A DNA stretch of 64,000 nt, taken from NCBI GenBank assembly GCA_024515975.1, contig JAMSKV010000010.1, forward strand, positions 62,001-126,000, in the 5' to 3' direction. Positions 9,514 to 18,023 of this stretch are shown in pieces. The first letter of the stretch is position 1, and each line of letters opens with the position of its first letter. The notes beneath the pieces are model-generated. The model did no database searches, was not told where the DNA came from, and worked only from the letters and a program-made list of their open reading frames with translations. The position numbers and the translations under genes are program-made. Source of the DNA: Endosaccharibacter trunci (GTDB lineage Bacteria > Pseudomonadota > Alphaproteobacteria > Acetobacterales > Acetobacteraceae).

Positions 9514-10590
9514 CTACAGAACCTCCTCGATCGCCACCGCGCGATGCTCGGCGGCACTGCGTTCCGCCGCCACGCCGATCGCCACGGCGGACAGACCGTC
9601 CCGCGCCGTGACCTGCACCGGGCCGCGTCCGTTCGCCGCATCGAGAAACGCCAGCAATTGTCCGTAGCTCGCGCCGTGATGATTGCCGGCCGCGAGGGCG
9701 CGCGCATCCACCGGCACATGCTCGCGTTCGATCCGCTTTGGTGCATCCAGAGGCACGCGCGGCGAGAAAATCTTGGCGCCGCTTGGAATGCCGACCTCCA
9801 GCATGGCGGCGTCGCCGATCGCCGTGATGCGCTCCTGCTCCTCCGCGCCGTCCGCGAACATGCACAGATCGAGCATCGCCCGCGCGCCGTTGTCGAATTC
9901 GACGATCGTGTAGCTGTTGTCGATGATGTCGGGCACCTCGCCACCGTAAAGCTCGTCGCGATGGTTCACGTCCGCGGCACCGGAACAGAACACGCGCACC
10001 GGTTCGGCCCGCACCATGTGCCGCATCAGGTCGAAGAAATGGCAGCATTTCTCCACCATGGTGCCACCCGTGTTGCGATTGAACCGGTTCCAGTCGCCGA
10101 CCTTTCGCAGAAACGGAAAGCGGTGTTCATGCAGGGCGACGCGGCGCAGCGTGCCGACGCGGCCGTCATGCAGGTCGTCGATGAACGACCGCACCGGCGG
10201 CATGAAGCGATATTCCATCGCCACCCAGAACACGCCGCGCGCACGGGCCTCCGCGCGTTCGGCGACGGCGCGCGCATCCGCCACGGTGGTGCAGAGCGGC
10301 TTCTCGCACAGGATATGCAGATCGGTCGCCAGCAGGCTGTCCAGCACGTCGTGATGCGTGTGGTTGGGCGAACACACGATCACCGCGTCGAGCCCGCCCG
10401 CACCGAGCATTGCTTCCACGCTGTCGAACGCCGGCACGTCCTCGCTGCCCGCGCCAAGCGTGTGTCGCGCCCAGGCGATCGAATCCGGCACGGGATCGGC
10501 CAGAGCCGCGACCTGCAGTCCCGGCACCAGGGCCAGGGTGCGGATATGCTCCTGGGCCATCAGACCCGTACCCACGATGCCGAAGCGCAT
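9514..10590 (-). CDS. Gfo/Idh/MocA family NAD(P)-dependent oxidoreductase
   Basis: A 358-residue cytoplasmic enzyme. The Rossmann fold begins at once with GIVGTGLMAQEH (residues 4-14), and the family EKP motif lies at 96-98, whose lysine is catalytic in many members. The second domain has EHRFPFLRKVGDWNRF at about 155-170 and a TMVEKCCHFFDLMR block at 177-190, with His184 and Asp187 as likely active-site residues. The frame is open further upstream, but the start is the ATG at 10590, where the dinucleotide fold begins. It is divergent from an SsuD-type monooxygenase gene across about 96 bases. Family members act on sugars, inositols, or, in the GH188 group, cleave sulfoquinovosides with NAD. 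Which reaction applies here is inference. Confidence 0.88.
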   Translation of the reverse strand: MRFGIVGTGLMAQEHIRTLALVPGLQVAALADPVPDSIAWARHTLGAGSEDVPAFDSVEAMLGAGGLDAVIVCSPNHTHHDVLDSLLATDLHILCEKPLCTTVADARAVAERAEARARGVFWVAMEYRFMPPVRSFIDDLHDGRVGTLRRVALHEHRFPFLRKVGDWNRFNRNTGGTMVEKCCHFFDLMRHMVRAEPVRVFCSGAADVNHRDELYGGEVPDIIDNSYTIVEFDNGARAMLDLCMFADGAEEQERITAIGDAAMLEVGIPSGAKIFSPRVPLDAPKRIEREHVPVDARALAAGNHHGASYGQLLAFLDAANGRGPVQVTARDGLSAVAIGVAAERSAAEHRAVAIEEVL

Positions 10591-10686
10591 GTCGATGTCG
10601 TCCCCCGATTGCTGCACATGCAATACCGGGCGCGCGTCCGATGGTCTATGCACCGGGGGACGCGCTCGGAACAGGAGATGAAGCGG

Positions 10687-11751
10687 ATGGATCGAAGCTG
10701 CGAGGTCGCCTGGTTCGCCGCGTTGTGCGACGACGACTACGAGTTCCTGGGCGTTCCCGATCCGGCGTTGCGCTCCAGCTGGACGCATTGCCGGGATATC
10801 GCCCTGGCGGCGGAAAGCGGCGGGTTCGACCGCATCCTGCTGCCGTCCGGCTACACGCTTGGCATCGATGGCGCCGCCTTCGCCGGCGGCATGGCACCGC
10901 TCCTGACCCGGCTTCGTCTGCTGCTCGCGATCCGCACCGGCGAGCTGTGGCCGCCTCAGCAGGCGCGGCAGATCGCGACCCTGGACCAGATGCTGCACGG
11001 CCGGCTCGACATCAACATCATCTCCTCCGACCTTCCCGGCGAGACGCTGGACAGCGCGCCGCGCTACCGCCGCACGTTGGAGGTGATGCAGATCCTGCGT
11101 GCGTTGCTGGAAGGGCGCGCACTCGATCATCACGGCGAACATTACCGTTTCGCGGTCGAGCCGCCGCGGATCTGCTGGCCTGGCGGCGCCTCGCCCCTGT
11201 TCTATTTCGGCGGTCTGTCCGAGGCCGCGCGCGAGACCGCCGCGGCCGGTGCGGACATCTATCTGATGTGGCCGGACCGGCTGGAGGCCGTTCGCGCGAT
11301 CGTCGCCGATATGCAGCGTCGTGCCGCCGTCCATGGACGGTCGCTGCGTTTCGGCTATCGCGTGCATGTGGTGGTGCGGGAGACCGAGGCACTGGCCCGC
11401 GTGGCGGCCGAGCGGCTGCTGTCACGGCTCGACGCCAAGGAAGGCGCTGCGATCCGCGCGCGTTCGCTGGACAGCGCCTCCGCGGGCGTTGCCCGGCAAG
11501 CCGAACTGCGCGAGGACGCAGACCGCGACGGTTACGTGGAGGCCAATCTCTGGACCGGGATCGGCCGGGCCCGGTCCGGCTGCGGCGCTGCCATCGTCGG
11601 CGATCCCGACCAGGTGCTCGCCAAGCTCTGGACCTACCAGGAGGCGGGAATCGACGCCTTCATCCTGTCCGGCTATCCGCATGCGGCCGAGGCGGATCTG
11701 TTCGCCCGCCATGTGCTGCCGCGCCTGAACCACGCGCCGATTACACGTTAG
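10687..11751 (+). CDS. LLM-class flavin-dependent monooxygenase (SsuD/SmoC-like)
   Basis: A 354-residue cytoplasmic luciferase-like TIM-barrel monooxygenase of the alkanesulfonate (SsuD) group, which uses reduced FMN and oxygen to release sulfite from sulfonates. Visible family landmarks are AAESGGFDRILLPSG, WPPQQARQIATLDQMLHGRL, PLFYFGGLSEAARE, LRFGYRVHVVVRETE, LWTGIGRARSGCGAAIVGDP and FILSGYPHAAEA. AGGAG at 10673-10677 sits nine bases before the ATG at 10687, which is preferred over the ATG at 10678. The N terminus (AALCDDDYEFLGVPDP) differs from E. coli SsuD and suggests the sulfoquinovose-monooxygenase branch, a suggestion from memory. No flavin reductase gene lies nearby. It is divergent from a Gfo/Idh/MocA oxidoreductase. 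Confidence 0.88.
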   Translation: MDRSCEVAWFAALCDDDYEFLGVPDPALRSSWTHCRDIALAAESGGFDRILLPSGYTLGIDGAAFAGGMAPLLTRLRLLLAIRTGELWPPQQARQIATLDQMLHGRLDINIISSDLPGETLDSAPRYRRTLEVMQILRALLEGRALDHHGEHYRFAVEPPRICWPGGASPLFYFGGLSEAARETAAAGADIYLMWPDRLEAVRAIVADMQRRAAVHGRSLRFGYRVHVVVRETEALARVAAERLLSRLDAKEGAAIRARSLDSASAGVARQAELREDADRDGYVEANLWTGIGRARSGCGAAIVGDPDQVLAKLWTYQEAGIDAFILSGYPHAAEADLFARHVLPRLNHAPITR

Positions 11752-11782
11752 GGGCACGGGGCTGGGAAATATTGGAAAGACT

Positions 11783-11826
11783 GTTCTTTCTTGAAAGAAA
11801 GAACCAAAGACCTTCTGTCCGTTTGG
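11783..11826 (+). repeat. Hairpin repeat A, diverged copy 3
   Basis: Stem GTTCTTTC / GAAAGAAC with a 6-base loop at 11783-11804, then a tail CAAAGACCTTCTGTCCGTTTGG close to that of copy 1. It follows the monooxygenase stop codon and faces copy 2, so the convergent gap holds two opposed units, probably acting as terminators in both directions. Confidence 0.6.
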
Positions 11827-11848
11827 ACACGTGCCGTGCCGCCTGCTC

Positions 11849-11901
11849 GGAACCAAACGGATAGAAGTCTTTTTGCTTCTTTTTCTTCAGAAAAAGAAGA
11901 T
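11849..11901 (-). repeat. Hairpin repeat A, copy 2 (inverted)
   Basis: Read on the minus strand this is almost identical to copy 1: the stem CTTCTTTTTC / GAAAAAGAAG, then CAAAAAGACTTCTATCCG, TTTGGTTCC. It lies just before the end of the inositol-phosphatase-family gene, which runs towards it. Copies 1 and 2 are therefore inverted repeats bracketing the oxidoreductase and monooxygenase genes. Confidence 0.75.
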
Positions 11902-11915
11902 TACTTTTTCTTCGC

Positions 11916-12719
11916 TTAAGCCAAAGCCAGCCCTGACGCCGCCGACAACGCGTCCGCGACCCCCGGGGCCGCAGCCAGGATCGGGATCGCGCCGTGCAGG
12001 CCGCCATCGCGCAGGAACGGCGACACGCGCGCGCCGGTCTCGCCCAGCAGCACCAGCGCCGCCGCGACGTCCCAGAGATTGATCGAGATCTCGACATAGC
12101 CGTCCTGCCGGCCGCAGGCGACGTCGGCCAGCGCGAGCGCGCCGCAGCCGCCGCAGCGGGGCGCGACGCCGAGCGCCATGATCCGGTCCGACATGGAGAG
12201 ATAGTCCTGCTGCGCCACGCGCGAGCCCCAGCCGATCTCCACCATCGAACGCGCCGGATCGGTGGTGTCGGCGGCGCGGATCGGCGCGCCGTTCAGCGTG
12301 GCGCCGCCGCCGCGCACGGCGAGGAAGGTTTCGCCCAGGACGGGCGCGACCAGCATGCCGGCCACCGGCTCGTTTCCGTCCAGAAGACCGAGAGACACGC
12401 ACCAGCGCGGGCGGCCGCGGGCGTAGTTCGAGGTGCCGTCGATCGGGTCCACCACCCAGCGGAGCTGGCCCTGACGCGCTTCGCCGCCTTCCTCGCCCTG
12501 GAATCCGTCCTCGGGGAACGCCTCGCCGATGCGGGCGGCGAGAAAGGCTTCCACCGCGCCGTCGGCTTCCGTGACCCAGTCCTGCGCGCCCTTCTGGGCC
12601 GCGGCGAACGCGCCGGCGGGCGGACGCATGCGCATGGCGAGCGCCGCCGCCTCCTGCATGAGCGGCTGCATGGCCCGAACGCGTTCGAGCAGGGCGGGCG
12701 AGGGGGCTGGGGCATTCAT
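11916..12719 (-). CDS. Inositol monophosphatase family protein
   Basis: A 267-residue magnesium-dependent phosphatase of the IMPase/FIG superfamily. The metal-binding motifs are present: Glu76 in GEEGGE, DPIDGTSNY at 91-99, and the distal LWDVAAA motif with Asp217. Relatives hydrolyse inositol-1-phosphate or histidinol phosphate, or act on PAPS; the sequence alone does not separate them. Its GCGALALADVACG stretch near 190-203 matches the form often annotated as histidinol phosphatase in alphaproteobacteria. It is transcribed towards the repeat-containing gap and lies 63 bases downstream of mmcB on the same strand. Confidence 0.88.
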   Translation of the reverse strand: MNAPAPSPALLERVRAMQPLMQEAAALAMRMRPPAGAFAAAQKGAQDWVTEADGAVEAFLAARIGEAFPEDGFQGEEGGEARQGQLRWVVDPIDGTSNYARGRPRWCVSLGLLDGNEPVAGMLVAPVLGETFLAVRGGGATLNGAPIRAADTTDPARSMVEIGWGSRVAQQDYLSMSDRIMALGVAPRCGGCGALALADVACGRQDGYVEISINLWDVAAALVLLGETGARVSPFLRDGGLHGAIPILAAAPGVADALSAASGLALA

Positions 12720-12782
12720 GCGCGCATCACTCGCATGATGGCGGCGCCGATTCCAGCGTCGGCAGCGCGCTCGAGCAGGCGG

Positions 12783-13319
12783 CTACTCCACGCGCAGCGC
12801 CGCGCGCAGGGACTGGGTGATAGCCGGGTCCTCCAGCATCGCCAGCCGTCCCGCCGCCAGCGTGGCGAAGCGCTGCATCATTGCCCGTCTTGTGGCCGGC
12901 GGGAGCTTGTGCGCGGCGGCCTCCCGCTCGAGCGACGCGGCTTCCACCACGCCGCCCGGGCGGCAATGCGGCCCGACGCAGGCCACCATGACGCCAACAT
13001 CCTCCGGCAGAAGGTCGAGCGGGAACCTGTCGTCCACGGCGAATAGGAGCGCGTCCGAACAGTCGCGGTATTCCGGCCATTTGCTGTCGGTCAGGAAGTC
13101 GCGCGGCCCGGACTTCACTTCGATGCAGACGAAGCCGCCATCCGGACGCAGCGCCATGATGTCGGCGCGGCGGCCATTGGGCAGGGGCATCTCGTGCAAC
13201 ACCACCCAGCCCAGCATCAAACAGAGCTGCGCCGCGGCGCGGCGGATCGCAAGCTGGTTTTCCGGCAGGCCAAGCGGCGGCAGTTCGGGCGTCAGCGGTG
13301 CGGGCGGAAGCGTATCCAT
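12783..13319 (-). CDS. mmcB: MmcB family DNA repair protein, putative endonuclease
   Basis: A 178-residue protein of the MmcB family, known from Caulobacter as an SOS-linked, DNA-damage-induced putative nuclease. A restriction-endonuclease-like core is readable: RRADIMAL with Asp53, then CIEVKSG with Glu67 and Lys69 (a PD-(D/E)xK arrangement), followed by the conserved DFLTDSKWPEYRDCSDALLFAV region. The frame is open to a TTG at 13355, but the ATG at 13319 (MDTLPP) is the better start. No SOS box was recognised upstream. It is followed by the inositol-phosphatase-family gene. Confidence 0.87.
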   Translation of the reverse strand: MDTLPPAPLTPELPPLGLPENQLAIRRAAAQLCLMLGWVVLHEMPLPNGRRADIMALRPDGGFVCIEVKSGPRDFLTDSKWPEYRDCSDALLFAVDDRFPLDLLPEDVGVMVACVGPHCRPGGVVEAASLEREAAAHKLPPATRRAMMQRFATLAAGRLAMLEDPAITQSLRAALRVE

Positions 13320-13373
13320 CAAATGTTCATGCCCTGTTCCAGGCTTGAACGGCAAGCGGGATGTGCTGGAACT

Positions 13374-14135
13374 CTACTCGCTGAAATCGCCGGTGGCCTG
13401 CGGTGCCAGCCCCCGAATAGCGAAGTTCGCCTTATATTGCCCTGCGCCTGGAGCGGCAGCAGAATCGTTGCCCGCAGTGCAGTGCGCCGTTGCAAGCCGC
13501 AACGGCGCCGGGGCTTTCGAACAACGGAGAATGAGCGAACCGCTGAAATCGCCGGTCAGCGTGGTCGGGTTGCCACTGGTGGTGTCGATCGCCAATAGCA
13601 GACGGACCGGACGGTCCGGATCGTCAACCGCATGGCCATCGACGGTGCGCGGCACGGCGACCACGCCTTCCAACACCGGCCGAAGCGCCTGCCACGTGTC
13701 TGCGGCGAGCGGATGGCGCGGCCAGCAGTTCCGCACCGTTCCGGTCGCCTGCACATCGCATGTGACCACTAAGATGGTCCAATCGGTCGGCATGGTGAAG
13801 GTGAAGTGGACCGTGTGATGCGGTGCTTCCACGGCGACGCCGGCGCGACGGGCTGGTATGTAGTGGGCGTGCTGCAGATAGTTCAGGCTGGCGGCGGCGA
13901 AATCGGAGGCGCTGGCTTTTTCGACTACGCAGTTACGCGTTGTCCCGTCCACTGCGACTACGCAACTCAGATCGGCCCAGCCGCTACGGCCTTCTTCCTC
14001 GGCAGAAAGCGGAAACACCAATCCCGCGCCGCTTGCCGGCGGCAGGGGTTGCTCTTTCTCGACTGCCGGCGTGCACGCAGACATCAGCAGTCCAACCGTG
14101 GCCACAGCCGATATTCGCCGCCGAACCAGCAGCAT
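13374..14135 (-). CDS. Lipoprotein with duplicated TonB C-terminal-like modules
   Basis: A 253-residue predicted lipoprotein: the leader ends LLMSAC with the lipidated cysteine at residue 21. Residues about 52-114 align by eye with the C-terminal domain of the TonB encoded at 21823: LSCVVAVDGTTRNC here, VVSCTINTDGSTSDC there, then a Y-x-PA element and a terminal HHTVHFTF strand matching NHTLNINFTL. A second module follows at about 122-184, with VVTCDVQATGTVRNC and RPVRLLLAI. A third cysteine pair (Cys205/Cys219) may mark a remnant. There is no transmembrane anchor or proline-rich spacer, so it cannot act as a classical TonB. The function is unknown; it stands alone between mmcB and an SDR gene. 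Confidence 0.7.
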   Translation of the reverse strand: MLLVRRRISAVATVGLLMSACTPAVEKEQPLPPASGAGLVFPLSAEEEGRSGWADLSCVVAVDGTTRNCVVEKASASDFAAASLNYLQHAHYIPARRAGVAVEAPHHTVHFTFTMPTDWTILVVTCDVQATGTVRNCWPRHPLAADTWQALRPVLEGVVAVPRTVDGHAVDDPDRPVRLLLAIDTTSGNPTTLTGDFSGSLILRCSKAPAPLRLATAHCTAGNDSAAAPGAGQYKANFAIRGLAPQATGDFSE

Positions 14136-14206
14136 CGATTTGCTCCACTCCCGTAATGATCCGGAGTGTAACTGCCGAGATGAGAGTGTCCAGAACGGCG
14201 TGCTGC

Positions 14207-15004
14207 TCAGCCGTTATCCTCGAATCCCGGAAACAGCGTCATGCCGCCATCCACGTAGAGCGTGGCGCCAGTGATGTAGTCCGCCCAATCGGAGCAAAGA
14301 AACACGGCGGCGTTGGCCACATCCGCCCCCTCGCCGATGCGCTTGTAGGGGATCAGCTCCAGCAGCTTCTGACCGGCCTCGCCTTCGGTCGCATCCCGGT
14401 TGATCGCGGTGGCGATGGCGCCAGGCGAGATTGCGTTCACGCGGATGCGCTTCGGCGCCACCTCCTGCGCCAGGGTCTTCATCAGCATGGAGACGCCGCC
14501 CTTGCTGGCGGCATAGTTCACGTGCCCTGCCCAGGGAATCACGTCGTGAACGGAGCTCATGTGCAGGATCTTTCCCCGCGCCCGCGACAGGCCGCGATCG
14601 CCCTGCGCCTCGAACTGGCGGATCGCCGCCCGGGCGCACAGGAACTGTCCGGTGAGGTTCACGCCCATCACCGTGTTCCAGTCCTCCAGCGTCATCTCTG
14701 CGGTCGGCGCGTCCTTCTGCATGCCGGAATTGGCGATGACGATATCCACCCCGCCCCAGCGCGACACGGTTTCGCGGAACAGTCGCTCCACATCCTCTTC
14801 CTGGCTCACATTGGCCTGGATGGCGAAGGCGCGCCCGCCGCTGGCCACGATCTCGGCGGCGAGCTTTTCCGCCGGTTCTGCATGGGAGTTGTAGTTGACG
14901 GCGACGGCGGCGCCCGATCGCGCCAGGGCGCGCGCCACGGCCATGCCGATGCCCGAACTGGCACCGGTCACGATCGCCACCTGATTGTCCATGCGGCAGT
15001 CCAT
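14207..15004 (-). CDS. SDR oxidoreductase, glucose 1-dehydrogenase-like
   Basis: A 265-residue classical short-chain dehydrogenase. The cofactor motif TGASSGIG is at 13-20, and the catalytic set is Ser151, Tyr164 and Lys168 (YAASK). The C-terminal YITGATLYVDGGMTLFPGF element is typical of the glucose 1-dehydrogenase group, which oxidises glucose to gluconolactone with NAD(P). The ATG at 15004 was chosen because GGAGGG stands a few bases before it; an upstream in-frame ATG at 15067 lacks support. Glucose oxidation fits the zwf and gluconate permease genes elsewhere in the window, but SDR substrates are hard to predict. It is divergent from the PBP1A gene. Confidence 0.88.
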   Translation of the reverse strand: MDCRMDNQVAIVTGASSGIGMAVARALARSGAAVAVNYNSHAEPAEKLAAEIVASGGRAFAIQANVSQEEDVERLFRETVSRWGGVDIVIANSGMQKDAPTAEMTLEDWNTVMGVNLTGQFLCARAAIRQFEAQGDRGLSRARGKILHMSSVHDVIPWAGHVNYAASKGGVSMLMKTLAQEVAPKRIRVNAISPGAIATAINRDATEGEAGQKLLELIPYKRIGEGADVANAAVFLCSDWADYITGATLYVDGGMTLFPGFEDNG

Positions 15005-15188
15005 GAAACCCTCCGGCTGGGTTGAGGCCGGCCCGTCGATCGCACGCCGGACCGGCGCCGGCATCAACGTCGATCGCCCGGCCCGGTTTGGCCCGGCGTG
15101 CTCCCGACGCAGCGTCTTTCCGAACTGTCACGCGTCCGGCGCCGGGTGGGGGGCGACGAGCGGGCGCACGGATGATAGGAAGGGCCGC

Positions 15189-17981
15189 ATGAGCGGCCCA
15201 TTTGATCGTCCGGAACGACCTAGCCTGCGCGCGGGGCGGCCCCTGGCGTCTGGGCAGAGCAGACGCGCCCCCGGCGGTGAGGGCGCGCCGCCCCCGCCGC
15301 GCGGCCCGTTCCGGCCGCGTTTCCGCCCCCGGTTCCGGTTCGTGCGCACCCTCGCCGGCGGCACGCTCGCGGTCGTGGCGCTGGCCGGCGGAGTCGGCGC
15401 GTTGGTCGTCTGGCACAAATACGAGGAGATCACCGCCGATCTGCCGACCGTGGGCGTGCTGCGCACCTACCAGCCGCCGGTGATGAGCCGGATCTATGCC
15501 GGCGACGGCAGCGTGATCGCCGAACTCGCCGCGGAACGGCGTGTGTTCGTGCCCTATACCGCCATTCCGGACCGGGTAAAGGCCGCCTTCATCTCCACCG
15601 AGGACCGCAATTTCTACACCCATGGCGGCGTCGATCCGCTGGCGATCCTGCGCGCCGCCGTGTTCGACCTGGAAACGCTGCACAAGCGCCGCCCGATCGG
15701 CGCCTCGACCATCACCCAGCAGGTGGCCCGGGTGATGCTGCTCGGCTCCAACGCCCGCACCTTCGACCGCAAGGCGAAGGAAGCGATTCTGGCGATGCGC
15801 ATCGAGCAGACTCTGTCCAAGGAGCGCATTCTCGAGATCTATCTGAACGAGATCTATCTGGGTGCCGGCGCCTATGGCGTGACCGCGGCGGCGCAGACCT
15901 ATTTCAACAAGCCGCTCGACCAGCTCGACGACGCGGAAGCCGCCTTCCTCGGCGCCCTGCCGAAATCGCCCACCAACTACAACCCCTACCGCTTTCCCGA
16001 AGCCGCCAAGGCGCGTCGCGATCTCGTTCTCGACAACATGGTGGAAACCCACGCCATCACGGCGGAGGCTGCCGCCCGGGCGAAGGCCGAGCCGCTGATC
16101 CCGAAGAGCTCCACCCGTCCGGGCCCGGCGCCCGATACGGAGTGGTTCTCCGAGGAGGTGCGCCGGGAACTGGTGGAGCGTTACGGCCAGAACCAGACCA
16201 TGCAGGGCGGTCTGGTGGTGCAGACCTCCCTCGATCCCAAGCTGCAGGACGAGGCCACGCGCGATCTGCGCGACGGGCTGATGCATTACGACCGGCTGCA
16301 TGGCGGCTGGCGCGGGCCGGTGGCGCATCTCGAAGGGATCGGCCCGGTGCGCGTGGCGCGAAAACACGGCAAGGCCGTGGCGCCGGAACCGGAAGGCGCA
16401 CCCGGCTGGCAGGCGGCGCTGCTGAAGGTGAACAAGCCGGCCGGCATGCTGCCCGATTGGCGTCTGGCGGTGCTGCTGTCGTCCGGCGGCCAGATCGGCT
16501 GGATCGAGAACGACGGCAATGGGCCCGTCGCTCATACCGGGACGCTGCGCGGCGAGGATCTCGGCTGGATGCGCGTCTACAAGAGCGTGCGCGCCGGCGA
16601 CGTGGTGATGGTGGAGCCGGACGCCGGCAAGCCGAACGCCCCGTTGGCCCTGCGCCAGATCCCGCAGGTGGAAGGCGCGCTGGTTAGCCTGGACCCGAAT
16701 ACGGGGCGCGTTCTGGCCCTGGTCGGCGGCTGGAGCTTCGAGAGTTCGCAATTCAATCGCGCCACGCAGGCGCTGCGCCAGCCGGGGTCTTCCTTCAAGC
16801 CGATCGTGTATCTGGCCGGCATGATGGACGGCATCTCGCCGTCGCAGCAATTCGACGACGCGCCTTATTCCAACGGCAACTGGCATCCCAACAACTACGA
16901 GATGACCTTCGGCGGCCCCACCTCGCTGCATGACGCGCTGAAGAAGTCGCTCAACCTCGTGACCATCCGGCTTGCCGCCTATATTGGCATGAACGCCGTG
17001 GCCAAGCTGGCGATCGCCCTGCACGAGGTCGATTCCATGCCCAAGGTGCTGCCGGCGGCTCTCGGTGCGGTGGAAACCACCGTGCTGCGCGAAGCCGGCG
17101 CCTACGCCTCCATCGAGTCGGGTGGCAAGGAAGTGCTGCCATCGCTGATCGACGACGTGCAGGATCGCGACGGCCACGTGATCTGGCGTCCGGCCGGGCT
17201 CTCCGTGGCGCGGAGCGACGATCCGTCGAAGCCGCCGCAACTGCTGGATACCAGAACCCAGATCGCCGATCCGGCCTCCGCCTTCCAGGTGGTCGAGATG
17301 ATGCGCGGCGTGGTCGGGCCGGGCGGCACGGGCCGCCGGGCGGGTGCAGGGATCGATCAGCCGATCGCCGGCAAGACCGGCACCAGCCAGGATTTCCATG
17401 ACGGCTGGTTCGCCGGCTTCGCGCCCAACATGCTTACTGTGGTCTGGGTCGGTTTCGACACGCCGCAGACGCTGGGCCCGAAGCAGGATGGCGACACCGT
17501 CGCGGGTCCGATCTGGAACAGCTACATGAAAGCCGCGCTCGCCGAGCGGGAAAAGCTCGATTTCCGCGTGCCGGACGGGGTGTCCGTGGTGCGGATCGGC
17601 GACGATACCGATGCCTACAAGCCGGGGCAGGTGCCGGGCGCCACCGTCGCGCTGCATCCGAACGCGGCCAGCCAGAGCCAGGAGCTCAGCGCTGCCGATA
17701 CGGGTGCCGAGAACCTGCCGGACGCCGAATCCGACATGGGCGGCGGCATGAGCGATTCGCCGACCCCGCTGGCGCCGGTCGCATCCCAGACCGAGGTGGA
17801 CGGGTCCGGCCTCGCTTCCCCGGCCGATCCGTCCCAGCCCGGCGCAGCACCGCCCGGCCAGGTCGGCCTGCCTGGCACGGTGGTCGGCGCCGCTCCGGGA
17901 ACGCTGGCCAGCGGCGCACCGCATCCGCAGAAGCCGGCCGCCCCCGCCGGGGGTGACATCGGCATGGGTGGCCTGTATTGA
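15189..17981 (+). CDS. mrcA: Penicillin-binding protein 1A, bifunctional peptidoglycan synthase
   Basis: A 930-residue class A PBP in the inner membrane that polymerises and crosslinks peptidoglycan. An arginine- and proline-rich cytoplasmic leader of about 50 residues precedes one membrane helix (about 55-76). The GT51 glycosyltransferase domain has its catalytic glutamate in STEDRNFYTHGG (Glu138), with GASTITQQVARVML and RIEQTLSKERILEIYLNEIYLG following. The transpeptidase has Ser534-S-F-Lys537 and Lys729 in AGKTGTSQD. An OB-like insert lies between the two domains. The tail after about residue 800 is low-complexity, rich in P, A and G. AGGAAGGG before the ATG at 15189 fixes the start. Confidence 0.95.
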   Translation: MSGPFDRPERPSLRAGRPLASGQSRRAPGGEGAPPPPRGPFRPRFRPRFRFVRTLAGGTLAVVALAGGVGALVVWHKYEEITADLPTVGVLRTYQPPVMSRIYAGDGSVIAELAAERRVFVPYTAIPDRVKAAFISTEDRNFYTHGGVDPLAILRAAVFDLETLHKRRPIGASTITQQVARVMLLGSNARTFDRKAKEAILAMRIEQTLSKERILEIYLNEIYLGAGAYGVTAAAQTYFNKPLDQLDDAEAAFLGALPKSPTNYNPYRFPEAAKARRDLVLDNMVETHAITAEAAARAKAEPLIPKSSTRPGPAPDTEWFSEEVRRELVERYGQNQTMQGGLVVQTSLDPKLQDEATRDLRDGLMHYDRLHGGWRGPVAHLEGIGPVRVARKHGKAVAPEPEGAPGWQAALLKVNKPAGMLPDWRLAVLLSSGGQIGWIENDGNGPVAHTGTLRGEDLGWMRVYKSVRAGDVVMVEPDAGKPNAPLALRQIPQVEGALVSLDPNTGRVLALVGGWSFESSQFNRATQALRQPGSSFKPIVYLAGMMDGISPSQQFDDAPYSNGNWHPNNYEMTFGGPTSLHDALKKSLNLVTIRLAAYIGMNAVAKLAIALHEVDSMPKVLPAALGAVETTVLREAGAYASIESGGKEVLPSLIDDVQDRDGHVIWRPAGLSVARSDDPSKPPQLLDTRTQIADPASAFQVVEMMRGVVGPGGTGRRAGAGIDQPIAGKTGTSQDFHDGWFAGFAPNMLTVVWVGFDTPQTLGPKQDGDTVAGPIWNSYMKAALAEREKLDFRVPDGVSVVRIGDDTDAYKPGQVPGATVALHPNAASQSQELSAADTGAENLPDAESDMGGGMSDSPTPLAPVASQTEVDGSGLASPADPSQPGAAPPGQVGLPGTVVGAAPGTLASGAPHPQKPAAPAGGDIGMGGLY

Positions 17982-18023
17982 GCCGCCCCTGATTTCTCCG
18001 TCCACTCCAGCGCGATCGAGACC

